Below are positions 36,101-44,100 of a stretch of 64,000 nucleotides of DNA, piece by piece. Origin of the DNA: Rhodocytophaga aerolata (GTDB lineage Bacteria; Bacteroidota; Bacteroidia; Cytophagales; 172606-1). The DNA is taken from assembly GCF_030503435.1 (NCBI RefSeq), contig NZ_JAUKPO010000029.1, positions 27,851 through 91,850 on the forward strand, given 5' to 3'. The translations under genes were made by a program, and so were the position numbers. The notes under the pieces were generated by a model. It was not told the DNA's origin. It worked only from the letters and a program-made list of their open reading frames with translations, and did no database searches. How positions within the stretch are numbered: the first letter of the stretch is position 1; every line of letters starts with the position of its first letter.

Positions 36101-38869
36101 CGGAGAAAGTACGCCGGTAGATAAAGTAATGGTATTTCCTGTGCCTCCTACCGGGCCGGAGATCAACGTAGTATTATGATATAGTTCATAATTTATACCA
36201 GTCTGAGAACCAGAGACAGATACATTTGCAGATGTTCCTTCACAAACTCCGGCATTGACAGAGACAGGCAAATTGGCTACAGGCAATGAGTGAACAGTGA
36301 CCGTTAGCGGATTGGATAAGAGACTTTTACAATAATTAGAATTGGTAACCTGAACTGCATATTTTCCACTATGTGCTACTTCAATTAAGGTGATCGTCTG
36401 ATTGGTTTCACCTGGCAAAAGTATCCCATCTTTTAACCATTGGTTTCCGGATGATTCTGAAGACTGTAAAGTAACATGGTTCGTACCTTGCTGACAAAAT
36501 ACAGCTGTGCCGGCAGTTACACTTACCGTTGGTTTGACTGGCAAAGGATTCACTGTAAAAGTAATGGCTGAGCTTAAATCTGTACAACCGCTTGGTGTAG
36601 CTACCCTGACTGCTATACTTTGGCCATGAATAAGGGTAGAGGTAGAATAACTATTGGAAGCAGAATTCTGTACCACTGTCCCATTAATCAAAAACTCATA
36701 CCGGGTAGCTATATCTGAAATGGCGGTGAAAGTAACAGATTCTCCCTCGCAAATAGTATTATCCGCATCAGAGCTGCTTAGTGTAAGTGAAGGTATTGAA
36801 TTTACCCTAGTACGAATAGTGTTGCTAACACCTGTACAATTATTTGCTGAAGTGACCCGCACAGTAATTTCATCTCCATCCGTAAGCAGATTCGTGGTAT
36901 ATACGCGTTGAGGTCCAGCAAGCACAACTGAGCCATTGCGTATAAACTCATAGGTTGCCGATGTAATTTCGGTGGCCGTAAAGGAAACAGATTCCCCTAA
37001 GCAAATCTGATTATCTGTGTCAGAACTGGTAAGTGTAATGGTAGGCACAGAAAACACAGTTGTTTTTATAGCTGTACTACTTACTGTACATCCCTCAGCA
37101 CTGGTTACCTTTACAAAAATAGTCTGGCCATCGGTTAATGAAGTGGTGGCATATGTATTTAAGTTTCCGTTCTGAACGCTAACACCCGCTAGTATAAACT
37201 CGTAGTTTATCCCAATATCTGAGGCTGCTGTAAAAGTTACCGGTTCTCCTGCACAAATAGTGTTGTCTGTATCTGAACTGCTTAAGGTAACAGCAGGCAG
37301 TTTTTGTACAGCAGTTGTAATTACATTGCTCGAAGTAGAACAGCTGGACGCATTGCCTGCTTTAACAAATACCGTTGCACCATTCGTTAGCAAGGAAGTA
37401 GTATAGGTGCTCGATGCCAAATTTTGTACAGAAATGCCGTTAACGAAAAATTCAAATGTAGTGGCTCCGGTAGCAAGAGCTGTAAATGTAACACTCTGTC
37501 CTGTACAAATGCTATTATCAATGTCTGAACTAGATACTGTTACGGACGGAACCGGATAAACAGTAAAAGGAGAAAGAGTTTGTGTAGCCGAACAGCCCAG
37601 ATTATTTCTTGCCACTACTGAAACTATATCTCCATCAGCAAGAGAAGTGCTAGTGTAAGTAGGTAAGGTACTATGCTGCTTAGAAACAGTATTGACAAAA
37701 AATTCAAAGCTTGTAGCGGTCACAGATTCGGCGGTAAACGTTACTGATTGGCCAGCACAGATGGTGTTATCGGCATCGTTACTGGTAAGTGTTACAGACG
37801 GTTTGCTGTAAACTTGGGTGATAATTCCTGTACTGGTTGCTACACAGTTGTTCAACGAAGTGGTTTTAACAGTTACCGTTTGTCCATTTGTTAGAGAAGA
37901 GGTAGAAAATGTATTTGATGGGCCACTTTGCTTGGAAATTCCATTAATAAAGAATTCATAATTACTTATACTTACATCGGGTGTAGCAGTGAAGATAACA
38001 GATTCTCCAGAGCAAATAGCATTGTCTAAATCACTACTGGAGATATTTGCAATAGGCAAGGGCACCACCGTAGTTGTAATAGCATTACTTAAAGCGGAAG
38101 TACATCCACTAGAAGTTATTCCCTTAGCAGTAACAGTTTGCCCACTGATTAGATTGTATGTTGAAAAGGTATTAGATGTACTTAAAGAAGCAGAAACTCC
38201 ATTGATAAAAAATTCATAATAACTAACCCCTGGAATAGGGCTTGCTGTAAAAGTTACTAATTCTCCTGTGCAAATTTTATTATCCGGATCGCTACTAGTT
38301 ATTGTTGTTACGCTTGAAGTAGGAGAAACACTAATCAGCCATCCGTGGTTTACTGCATCGCCCGCCCGGTTTTTTCTAAGATCTGTATCATTGGTTTGTG
38401 CCGGATTTTGAACAAGAATTTGCCCTGAAGCGGCAGTACCCACAGCTCTAACCTGAATACCAGAGATAATGAAACCATCAAAAACATTTTTAACGCCTAC
38501 CAGATCAAAATTAATAGTGATAGACGAAGAAGTGACTACAATAGGATTGAGTAGAGATAAAATAGATCCGCTACCTGAAATTAGTTGCACACTGCCTGTG
38601 CCCGGAAGAAACTCAAAGTTTGCTGAAGGTACAACTAACTTGAAATTCTTAAATGTCTGTTCATTAAAATCATCATGGACTTGCTCCTTTACGGTTATAT
38701 CCCCTAGCAAAACATATCCACTTCCTACACACAAATTATTACCTCCTGTAGCAGGAATTACGATAGTATCGGCAAAGGCAGAATGTATAATCGCATTCAG
38801 AAGAAAGACGACTCCAACAGTTGCTTTCCATAAAAAACGAAACTTGTAAAAGAAGTGAGGGACAATCAT
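27185..38869 (-). CDS. Giant T9SS-exported surface protein with about 28 Ig-like repeats
   Basis: The 3,894-residue protein has a signal peptide (about 1-34), an N-terminal domain (35-190), then about 28 Ig-like repeats of roughly 84 residues (about 193-2715). A typical repeat reads SSDADNTICQGETVTF, then YEFFVDG, LTNGQTVTV and SGC, with two conserved cysteines per repeat. A different pair of domains interrupts them after repeat 7. Next come about six repeats with an FSGxGI and GTHxIxYTYT pattern (2800-3210), two PKD domains with WNFGD (3210-3385), a MAM/jelly-roll-like domain (3386-3573), an Omp28-like domain starting VLLEHFTNSSST (3576-3790) and a type A T9SS sorting tail (3810-3894, LYPNPA... 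KLLILHNK). It should be exported across the outer membrane and anchored or released; adhesion or gliding are likely roles. The start abuts the stop of the upstream lipoprotein gene. Confidence 0.92.
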   Translation of the reverse strand: MIVPHFFYKFRFLWKATVGVVFLLNAIIHSAFADTIVIPATGGNNLCVGSGYVLLGDITVKEQVHDDFNEQTFKNFKLVVPSANFEFLPGTGSVQLISGSGSILSLLNPIVVTSSSITINFDLVGVKNVFDGFIISGIQVRAVGTAASGQILVQNPAQTNDTDLRKNRAGDAVNHGWLISVSPTSSVTTITSSDPDNKICTGELVTFTASPIPGVSYYEFFINGVSASLSTSNTFSTYNLISGQTVTAKGITSSGCTSALSNAITTTVVPLPIANISSSDLDNAICSGESVIFTATPDVSISNYEFFINGISKQSGPSNTFSTSSLTNGQTVTVKTTSLNNCVATSTGIITQVYSKPSVTLTSNDADNTICAGQSVTFTAESVTATSFEFFVNTVSKQHSTLPTYTSTSLADGDIVSVVARNNLGCSATQTLSPFTVYPVPSVTVSSSDIDNSICTGQSVTFTALATGATTFEFFVNGISVQNLASSTYTTSLLTNGATVFVKAGNASSCSTSSNVITTAVQKLPAVTLSSSDTDNTICAGEPVTFTAASDIGINYEFILAGVSVQNGNLNTYATTSLTDGQTIFVKVTSAEGCTVSSTAIKTTVFSVPTITLTSSDTDNQICLGESVSFTATEITSATYEFIRNGSVVLAGPQRVYTTNLLTDGDEITVRVTSANNCTGVSNTIRTRVNSIPSLTLSSSDADNTICEGESVTFTAISDIATRYEFLINGTVVQNSASNSYSTSTLIHGQSIAVRVATPSGCTDLSSAITFTVNPLPVKPTVSVTAGTAVFCQQGTNHVTLQSSESSGNQWLKDGILLPGETNQTITLIEVAHSGKYAVQVTNSNYCKSLLSNPLTVTVHSLPVANLPVSVNAGVCEGTSANVSVSGSQTGINYELYHNTTLISGPVGGTGNTITLSTGVLSPGAYTLIVKATNPVTGCSIELANTASVTINTAPSVSLSSSNGGNSICPGESVTFTANSATAVNYEFFVDGLSKQNGPSHQFTTSILTNNQTVNVEVTSAENCKKQSNSLLIDVNPLLVTVSSSDPNNNICAGEPVTFTASASIATVSNYEFFVNGLSQQNGPANTFTTSLLTNGQTVTVKATTTTGCSATSSGVTTFVNILTATLSSTDSDNKICQGESITFTANAPTATTYEFFVNGLSVQNSATNLYTTSLLTNGQTVTVKATTATGCSATSSGITTTVNPLPAVSLSSSDADNTICQGEQVTFTANSATAVNYEFFVDGISKQNGTSHQFITNSLTSGQVISVTVKDNNGCSSTSNLIPFTVSPIPVIILTSLDADNTICPGEAVTFTASASVATVSSYEFFVNGLSQQNGPANTFTTSLLTNGQTVTVKATTTTGCSATSSGVTTFVNILTATLSSTDSDNKICQGESITFTANAPTATTYEFFVNGLSVQNSATNLYTTSLLTNGQTVTVKATTATGCSATSSGITTTVNPLPAVSLSSSDADNTICQGEQVTFTANSATAVNYEFFVDGISKQNGTSHQFITNSLTSGQSIAVLVTTAQGCSTMSSAISTVVKNLPLIVLSSSDLDNTICPGETVTFSAYSPTGTNYIFFVDGVSVQNSPSNVYTTSTLSDGQTLKVLVTSADGCSSTSTGITTTVIDFTLTLTSSDADNTICPGEAVTFTAVSSAATSFEFFVNGLSVQSGTSNTFTTSSLTDGQLVYVKANTSACSLNSQTIKTTIESLTVSLASSDSDNKICLNQAVVFTATAPSTATYFEFFLDGVTVQAGTAKTYTTSALTNGENIWVVARTISGCTATSNSINTAIDEIAISLTSSASDNKICQGEMVTFTANSATAVNYEFFVNGVSVQNSATNLYTTSSLTNGQVLTVKATTAYGCTIVSSGITTAVNAVPVLTLTSSDADNIICQGETVTFTASSTVAASFDFLINGSVVQSGAANTFTTTGLTNGQTVTVRATTTNSCAALSSGITITVNPMPVVSLVSSDADNAICQGETVTFTANSASASNYKFYVNGTLVQEGAFPTYLTSGLTNGQTVTVRATTASGCSTLSSGITTTVNPLPTVVLTSSDVDNIICQGETVTFKANSATATTYEFFVDGLSVQNSATNLYISSSLTNGQTVTVRVSTANDCSVLSTGITTTVNAVPVLTLTSSDADNIICQGETVTFTASSTVAASFDFLINGSVVQSGAANTFTTTGLTNGQTVMVRATTTNSCAALSSGITITVNSMPVVTLVSSDADNAICQGETVTFTASSTVAASFDFLINGSVVQSGTANTFTTTGLTNGQTVTVRATTASGCSTLSSGITTTVNAVPVLTLTSSDADNIICQGETVTFTASSSIPVSNYKFYVNGTLVQDGAFPTYLTSGLTNGQTVTVRATTASGCSTLSSGITTTVNPLPTVVLTSSDVDNIICQGETVTFKANSATATTYEFFVDGLSVQNSATNLYISSALTNGQTVTVRVSTANACSILSAGITTAVNDLPSVTLTSSDADNIICQGETVTFKANSATATTYEFFVDGVSVQNSATNLYISSALTNGQTVKVRATTASGCFILSSGITTTVNPLPVITLTSSDADNIICQEETVTFTANSASASNYKFYINGTLVQEGAFPTYLTSGLTNGQTVTVRATTASGCSTLSSGITTTVNPLPTVVLTSSDADNIICQGETVTFTANSSTAVRYEFFVDGAPVQNSPSNKYTTSSLVNGQSIRVLVTTAASCQATSNPINFQVNPVVTVNAGADMVVCEGEPIVLTGTSSLEGNPVTVTWSGGLGIFNDIHLPSATYTPAPSEIGKTVVLTLTTVDPDGAGPCSEVADQVRVQINALPTVIFTGLGTAYCIDAASSELTGFPAGGVFSGKGIDNSIAGKNFFIPSLAGVGTHIIRYTYTDANACTNYFERSVVVHPLPSVSFTGFNSTGPGGTAQYPQDAPSIVLTGSPAGGFFTGKGLSANVFNAGAAGPGTHVIRYTYNDENGCVNFQDQTVTVLPLPEVGIGTMPDQFCSKDPDYLMTGTPAGGTFSGPGVIGGTTVFRPSNAFIGANTIRYTYKDPVSGGTNFIEKTIILYKVPDVTFSGLNASYCVDGAHAELNGFPADNDGPGGVLGVFKGPGVYPGAVEGSYLFNPRAAGTGTHRITYVFTNENGCTDSTSKQVIVYDLPLVTFSGLESLYCVEAPSAKLVGFPSGGNFSGTGISGNSFIPSLAGPGIHTITYTYTNSNGCTSTQQQQVTIYPMPVANFRFEKVCDNDEVSFSDLTPTTGSGAITAWEWNFGDPVSGSLNTSNEQNPFHLFTGPGTYSVTLKVVSAYGCENTKTMAVTIGSIPKPDFSWSGICLGESVQFTHQSTVSFSTITEWDWNFGDGTSNKVFSSTEQVAHPYASPGRYIVTLTVKTNLGCTNSIAKEIYVLPSVNTYPYFENFETTNGGWIQDGIQSSWEHGKPAGSTIAYAASGTNAWITGLATSYNINEKSYVYSPCFDFSKLTKPMISLNIWNHTQQGFDGAVLQSSVDGGLTWFNVGTIGEGINWYNQSAIIGNPGNQVIGQNGWSGMDDQWQSAKFALDNLKGYTSVRFRIAFGSNNDNPPNQILDGFAFDDVYIGERDRTVLLEHFTNSSSTEALEENAFINRLSVDTDEVVSIQYHTNFPGADPLNEVNPADPSARALFYGIPQSPRTAIDGYTVNQKFSGWGLPILSRRKLTETAFKIDVAFPVTADQYLTIKTDLTALLNVSDTLTVHVAVVEKQLTNLYDGAPVFHNVLRKMLPNAAGTKFTRTWQPGDTHSMEVSWQPVNIKDASQLAVVVFIQNDRTKEIYQAIFKQPSVIPTIITGMEPAMAETNTFTLYPNPATQKTSISFNQPVTQEYTWTIYDVVGRKIAQGVLAKGQKEVLIDVASYAEGSYVVHLSSRNKSSWYKKLLILHNK
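31571..31837 (-). repeat. 267-bp perfect repeat inside the giant gene, copy 1
   Basis: This block is identical to 32582-32848 at an offset of 1011 bases (337 residues, about four Ig-like repeats). A related 167-bp block, 30948-31114, is identical to 32715-32881 at offset 1767, about seven repeats. Confidence 0.88.
32582..32848 (-). repeat. 267-bp perfect repeat inside the giant gene, copy 2
   Basis: This is the second copy of 31571-31837. The shared offset of whole domains keeps the reading frame, so duplication or deletion by recombination would lengthen or shorten the protein by four repeats. Confidence 0.88.
34320..34901 (-). repeat. 582-bp perfect repeat inside the giant gene, copy 1
   Basis: The block is identical to 35079-35660 at an offset of 759 bases, that is 253 residues or three Ig-like repeats. 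The copies are separated by only 177 bases, so they form an almost direct tandem duplication of a three-domain unit. Confidence 0.92.
35079..35660 (-). repeat. 582-bp perfect repeat inside the giant gene, copy 2
   Basis: This is the second copy of 34320-34901. The lack of any base difference points to a recent duplication or continuing gene conversion within the array. Confidence 0.92.
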
Positions 38870-40072
38870 TTACTTTCTATCCAGCTCTCCTTGAGCAGTA
38901 GTTTTAATGAGGCAAAGCATAGCGTTGGTTTCAAAATAGATGGTTCCAAAAATGATATAGCCACCATCAGCGGTTTGTTTCACCTGATTGCCAGTATCTG
39001 GCAGCAAACCGCCAAAACTTTTTGACCATAGTTCGTTTCCCCGCCCATCTACTTTCAGTAAAAGAATGTCTTCGTTACCTGTGCCGGGAAGGGAAGTACT
39101 TCCGGTAATAATATATCCACCATCCTTTGTTGGGGCAATTGACCTGGCTTCTTCATTGGTTTTAGGTTTGAGCACAGCCTTTTCCCATCTGGTATTGCCG
39201 CTTTCAAATAAACTGATTAGAAAAATATCTGCATCGGCCTCCTGTGCATGAAAAGTGGTACCTAAACCAATAAAGCCTGTATCTTTTAGTAGTACATCTG
39301 CTCCTTTATCTAGATTTTCCCTGCCCACATTTTTATCCCAGATTACATCGCCGGTAGCATTTGTCAGGATCATCCGCATATCGGAAGAAATCTTTCCGGT
39401 TCGTTCCCTAAACTCAGTGCCGCACCACAGCAGATTTCCTTCTGACGTTTCTCTCACAGCAGCAATCTCATCCTGAAGGCCGGTAAGGCCATAGTCTTTC
39501 TGCCAGAGCAACGTTCCGTTAGCATCTGTTTTTACCAGATACATATCGGTAGTTCCAGCAGTGGCCAACGTATTTCCTATTAATAATAGATCTCCGGTAG
39601 CAGTTATTTTTAAGTCAAAGGCTTTTTCATTCCGGCCGGGCTGCCCAAATGTTTTTGTCCATACTATTTCACCAGCACTGCTTAGTTTTACCAGATACAG
39701 ATCAGTAAAGCCGCCTTCGTGGGTGAAATCTCCCAGGCATAAAATACTTCCGTCGGCTAGTATATGTATAGCTTTTCCTTCATCATCCAATGTTTCACCA
39801 ATGGTTTTTTCCCATTCAATGTTTCCACCTTTGTCTGTTTTAATAAGGTACATGTCCATACCTCCCTTTCCGGAGGAGTTAGTAGATCCGATCCCCACAT
39901 ACCCACCATCAGCAGTTTGCTCCACGGCATAGGCTTTCTCCGTATTAAATCCTCCAAAAAGTTTGATGAATGTAGTACTCTGGGATGGGCTCACAGACCT
40001 ATCCTGTTGGCATGCCAACAAACTAAGCCCCAGTAAAAAGGAGACTGATTGTATGAGTACCCTGGTGTACAT
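38870..40072 (-). CDS. Beta-propeller lipoprotein
   Basis: The 400-residue protein has a signal sequence with lipobox LSLLAC (Cys 21) and a mature part made of about seven repeats of roughly 50 residues, each with a pattern like TADGGYVGIGST, DMYLIKTDKGGNIEWEKTIG. This is a beta-propeller related to the delta-60/kelch-like repeats of Bacteroidota lipoproteins. It should sit on the periplasmic or outer face of the outer membrane. Its stop codon directly abuts the start of the giant surface-protein gene and the beta-barrel gene ends 7 bases upstream, so a shared complex with both products is likely. Confidence 0.85.
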   Translation of the reverse strand: MYTRVLIQSVSFLLGLSLLACQQDRSVSPSQSTTFIKLFGGFNTEKAYAVEQTADGGYVGIGSTNSSGKGGMDMYLIKTDKGGNIEWEKTIGETLDDEGKAIHILADGSILCLGDFTHEGGFTDLYLVKLSSAGEIVWTKTFGQPGRNEKAFDLKITATGDLLLIGNTLATAGTTDMYLVKTDANGTLLWQKDYGLTGLQDEIAAVRETSEGNLLWCGTEFRERTGKISSDMRMILTNATGDVIWDKNVGRENLDKGADVLLKDTGFIGLGTTFHAQEADADIFLISLFESGNTRWEKAVLKPKTNEEARSIAPTKDGGYIITGSTSLPGTGNEDILLLKVDGRGNELWSKSFGGLLPDTGNQVKQTADGGYIIFGTIYFETNAMLCLIKTTAQGELDRK

Positions 40073-40079
40073 ATAGTAA

Positions 40080-41171
40080 CTACTGAATAAATGCTCCGGA
40101 TTCTTTGTCTTTTTTTGTTATTAACTTCCGGGGCTTGTATACTGGAATCAGGTATCCTACTGATAGTGCAAAACTGTTAAGGGCAATGTCATTATCAATA
40201 AACCCATAGGTGTACAATAACTCGCTGTTTGTGTACCGTTTATCTTTCCTTACCAGATTAGTCAAACCCATGTTATACCGGCCTTCCACAATAAAAATGT
40301 TGCGGGCACGTGTATATTTAACTCCCAAGTTAATTGTTCCAGAAAAAGTAAATAATCTGCGCTGAGAGCTAAGCGTAATGTTCGGACCGGTAGTTTCCCG
40401 CTGCACATCATTGACAGGCATATTATCTACTCTTCTTACCTGTGCCTGCGATTTTATGAGCATACTATTGGTAATTCCGGCTCCCAGGTAGGGAGTTATT
40501 TTTTTTCCCTGGATGGTGTAGTTTACCAAGAGAGGAATGTCTAATCTATTCTGTGATTCTGCCAGTTGCAGCTTCAGATACCCGAAAAAATCATTCGTGT
40601 AGGTGTATTTCCTGCCAGACAAGTATAATTCTGCCATGGCAGAAAATCCTTTTTTAATAGGTACTTCCAGGCTTGCTCCGGTTTGATAGCTAAAAGCTGA
40701 GGTATAGAGTGCCTGCGTTGTATGGATGTTATCTAAACTGTACGGTTGTAAGATATTAACAGAACTTGAATTAACCCCTGCTTTTACCCCAGTCAAATAT
40801 ATTGGCCAGGTTCTGAATTGTTTATATAAATTGATAAACTCAGCTGGGTCTACTGCTTCGTTAATGGAGTAGGTTGGATTCAGATGAAGAAAGGAAAGCA
40901 TTACCCGTTCGGCGTTTCCCAACTCATTCAAATATAAATAGCTGAGTGTAAGCAATCGATAAGCCTGAAGTTTTTCCTCCGTTGTAAAGCCATCTTTCAG
41001 GCATTCTTCCAGCATAGGGGATACCTCTTCTGCCCGACCTTCATAATAAGCAAATTGAGCTTTTACCAGCGTCTGGCTGCAAGTGTTTTGTGCCTTCACC
41101 TTTAATGAGAACAATACGAGGGTAATAAGCATCCATAACGGATATTGAAAAAAGATACGAAATACGTTCAT
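40080..41171 (-). CDS. Outer-membrane beta-barrel protein with N-terminal helical repeat domain
   Basis: The 363-residue protein has a signal peptide (about 1-27, ending VKAQ), a TPR-like helical segment (about 30-120, containing YYEGRAEEVSPMLEECLKDGF and LLTLSYLYLNE) and a C-terminal strand-rich part (about 125-350) with alternating patterns and TPYLGAGITNSM, like PorT/OmpA-type eight-stranded barrels. The helical domain likely lies in the periplasm. The gene lies 24 bases after the nSTAND1 gene and 7 bases before the propeller lipoprotein gene. It could form the outer-membrane component linking the inner-membrane NTPase to the surface protein; that link is inferred from gene order. Confidence 0.82.
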   Translation of the reverse strand: MNVFRIFFQYPLWMLITLVLFSLKVKAQNTCSQTLVKAQFAYYEGRAEEVSPMLEECLKDGFTTEEKLQAYRLLTLSYLYLNELGNAERVMLSFLHLNPTYSINEAVDPAEFINLYKQFRTWPIYLTGVKAGVNSSSVNILQPYSLDNIHTTQALYTSAFSYQTGASLEVPIKKGFSAMAELYLSGRKYTYTNDFFGYLKLQLAESQNRLDIPLLVNYTIQGKKITPYLGAGITNSMLIKSQAQVRRVDNMPVNDVQRETTGPNITLSSQRRLFTFSGTINLGVKYTRARNIFIVEGRYNMGLTNLVRKDKRYTNSELLYTYGFIDNDIALNSFALSVGYLIPVYKPRKLITKKDKESGAFIQ

Positions 41172-41195
41172 AGCGGTAATGCGTGTGAAGGAAGG

Positions 41196-44100
41196 TTACT
41201 TACTCTGCATGCCCTCTCCTGAAGACAACTCCGGACAGGTTTTTTCATAAGAAATGTCATCTACAGGTGCCACAAACTGCTCCCATTCTTGTTTAGACAT
41301 ATTTCTTTTCGTTTTGTCGCACAAGATATCAGCCATGGTTTTGGCATTGGTAGGCCACACCCTGACAAAACTATCACGGCATCCAGCCAGAATTGCTTCC
41401 CCATCTGATCTGAAAGAGATAGACCATACCCAGTCTGTATGATCTTTTAGCACAATAGGAAGATTATTCCAGGCTGCTGTATTCCAGAGCCGGACAGTTT
41501 TATCCCAGCTGCCTGAGGCAATTTTCTTGTCGTCCCAGCTGAACTTGATATTTATAATACGGGCACTGTGGCCGGTTAATACAACTTCAAAATCCTTGGT
41601 TTTTAAATTCCATATCCGCATCATACCTTTGGCATCACCTACTGCTAACAGAGAGCCCTTATTGCTGAAACTAAGAGCCGTTACCGGATCTTTTATTTGC
41701 AAAACCTGGGAAGCTGTATTACTTAAATTTAGTAATCTAATTTCGCCTGCTTCATTTCCAATGGCCAGCTGATTATCCAGTGGATTAACCGCTATCGCAT
41801 TGATTTTGGAAGTGGTGGTATATACTTTAGAAAATGACTGAAGATTATAAAAGTAAACATTGGCTGAGTCAGCAAAGACGATTCCCTGGTTGTTATTGAT
41901 GTACGACAAAAACCAGACAGCCTGCACAGGCACTTTTACTTTTTGAACAGGATATCCGTTTTTCTGAAGGTCAAACAGATGAATGAACGGATAATCGCCG
42001 CCTGCTGCCAGGGTCTGGTTGGTACTACTTAGCGCAAGCGTATGATGAATTAATCCTTTCTGATCTGCAAGTACAACATGGCTTTTTTCTTTTTCTAACG
42101 TGTTCCAGCGGATAATTTTTCCGTCACTTCCGGCAGAATAGACAGCTTTATCTGATTTGGTTGAGGCAAGCGCCCGCACATTGTCGCTGTGGCCTTTCAA
42201 ATTATTATATGATTCTTCCCGCGATTTTTTCAGGGCAAAATACAAACCCTCATATATATATGGATCATCTTCCTTTCCACCATATGTCTGGTTAAACTGA
42301 TAGGCTTGTCCTGCAGTCAGCAATTTTAAATCCTTATCTAGTACCTGTAAAGATTTAACAGACATAGCTTGCGCAATTGAAAGCAATCTGGCATTATAGG
42401 CATTATTTTTTTCTCTGATTGCAATGTTACTTTGCTCCTTAGCTAACTTTTCGTTTGCTTCAGCTCTAAATTGCTGCTCATAGGCGATCATCTGCTGTTT
42501 GCGGGCTTCCTTTTCGCTGGCTTCCGCTTTTAATCTTTCTTGTTGAGCCAGTTTCTCATTTTCTTTGGCTATGGCTTCCTGTCTATGGGCTTCTGCTCTT
42601 TGTTGTTCTGCTATTTCTTTCTGTTCCCGGGCATTCCGCTCACTGGAGAGTGCCAGAGCAGTCTTTTCCTTTGCTTGTTTTTCATTGAAGCGGGCAATTT
42701 CTGCCTGTTCCCGGGCTTTTATCTGCTGGGTTACAGCAAATATCAAAAAGCCAACGGTAATAACGGCGAAAAGGCCCAGAATTAACGCAACCAGGCGGGC
42801 TCTGCGTAACGCTTTCTTCTGCAGAATTTCTTTGGTCCGTTGCTCTGTTTCATAAGCGACCTTACTGTAATCCAGGTAAGCAATTACCCGTTCAAAAGCC
42901 GGATTATACCGCTGCGCCCAGGCCAGGGTTGGTTTTTGTTTCTGTTGCCAATTGAGAGCCAGCTGAAGGTCTGGTGGGCGAAGTAAAGCAGCCTGGCCAA
43001 TCTGGTATTTGGCAGACGCTTCAGCTAAGCGTAAATACATCTGTACCGCTTCTTCTTCCTCTTCTACCCATTTCTTCAATCTGAGCCAGATACGCATCAA
43101 ACTTTCATGCGAAATATCTACAATGGTATCACTTACTAATGGGGTGCCGGCCAGTGGTGTAAGTAGTGCCCTTCCAGGCTGCCGGAATTTATCTATGACA
43201 GCAAAGATTTCCGCTTCTGTAGAATCTGTAATAGTAGCAATTTCTGCAAGTTTAGTTGGGCGCCTAATTCCACTGATGTCTCCGCCTTTATCTGTAAGTG
43301 CTTTAAATAAGTTCTCACATATTTTTTTCTGTCCATCGGTTAACTCATCAAAAGCTTCATCCGCATGCTGGGATAAAGCTTCATCCATCCGCCCAATTGC
43401 TTCATAATGCTTAAAATCCAGAGGTTCACCGTTTTCCCGGCTTGCTATCCAATAGTTCCAGGTACGCATTAACGCATGCTGCAAAATTGGTAGCTGGTCA
43501 GGATTGTTTCCCAGATCGTTCAGCAGCCGCTCTACCAGCCGCGGAGCCATTTGTCCGCCACCTACGGAAACAGGACCCAAAATGGCTTTACGCTTTTGCT
43601 CCAGCGTCATCTGAGGAATCAGGTAATGGCTTTCATTGATCTTTCTGGTCAAATCAGGAAAATGGGCGCATTCTCCAATAAAATCTGACCGCATTGATAG
43701 TACTACATAAATAGAGGGAGTAGATTTTAACGCCTGTATCAGCAGCGCAATAAGTATTTCTGAAGGTAAAACCAGGTCAGAATTTTCTGCTTCTGAGGGC
43801 AGAAGATGAAACTGATGACGGAACAACTCCTCAAACTGATCGAGAAGTACTAATATATTTTTTCCTGCATAGGCTTGGCGGGAAAAAAAATCTCCCAGAG
43901 CCGAAGGCTGTGTTTGTAAAGAAGTAAGAATGGACTGAAAACGCAAGGCAGGATTTTCTGAATCTGACAGGCCTGCTTCTGCTTTAAGCAGAGCAGCAGC
44001 CAGATTTTCTAGAGGTGCATTTCCAGGACGTGCGATAATAAATTCCCAGGGAGAGTCCAGGTCGTTATAATGGCTGTTTTGTAAGCCAGGTAATAACCCA

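Noticed and set aside
30900..38300. Regularly spaced repeats resembling a CRISPR array
   Set aside because: The repeats are about 250 bases long, in frame and protein-coding, with conserved residues. There are no 25-40-base direct repeats with unique spacers and no cas genes.
30930..38849. Series of plus-strand frames of 60-166 codons antisense to the giant gene
   Set aside because: They recur with the period of the Ig-like repeats because the repeat DNA lacks stops in that frame. They have no signal or family match and no own promoters.
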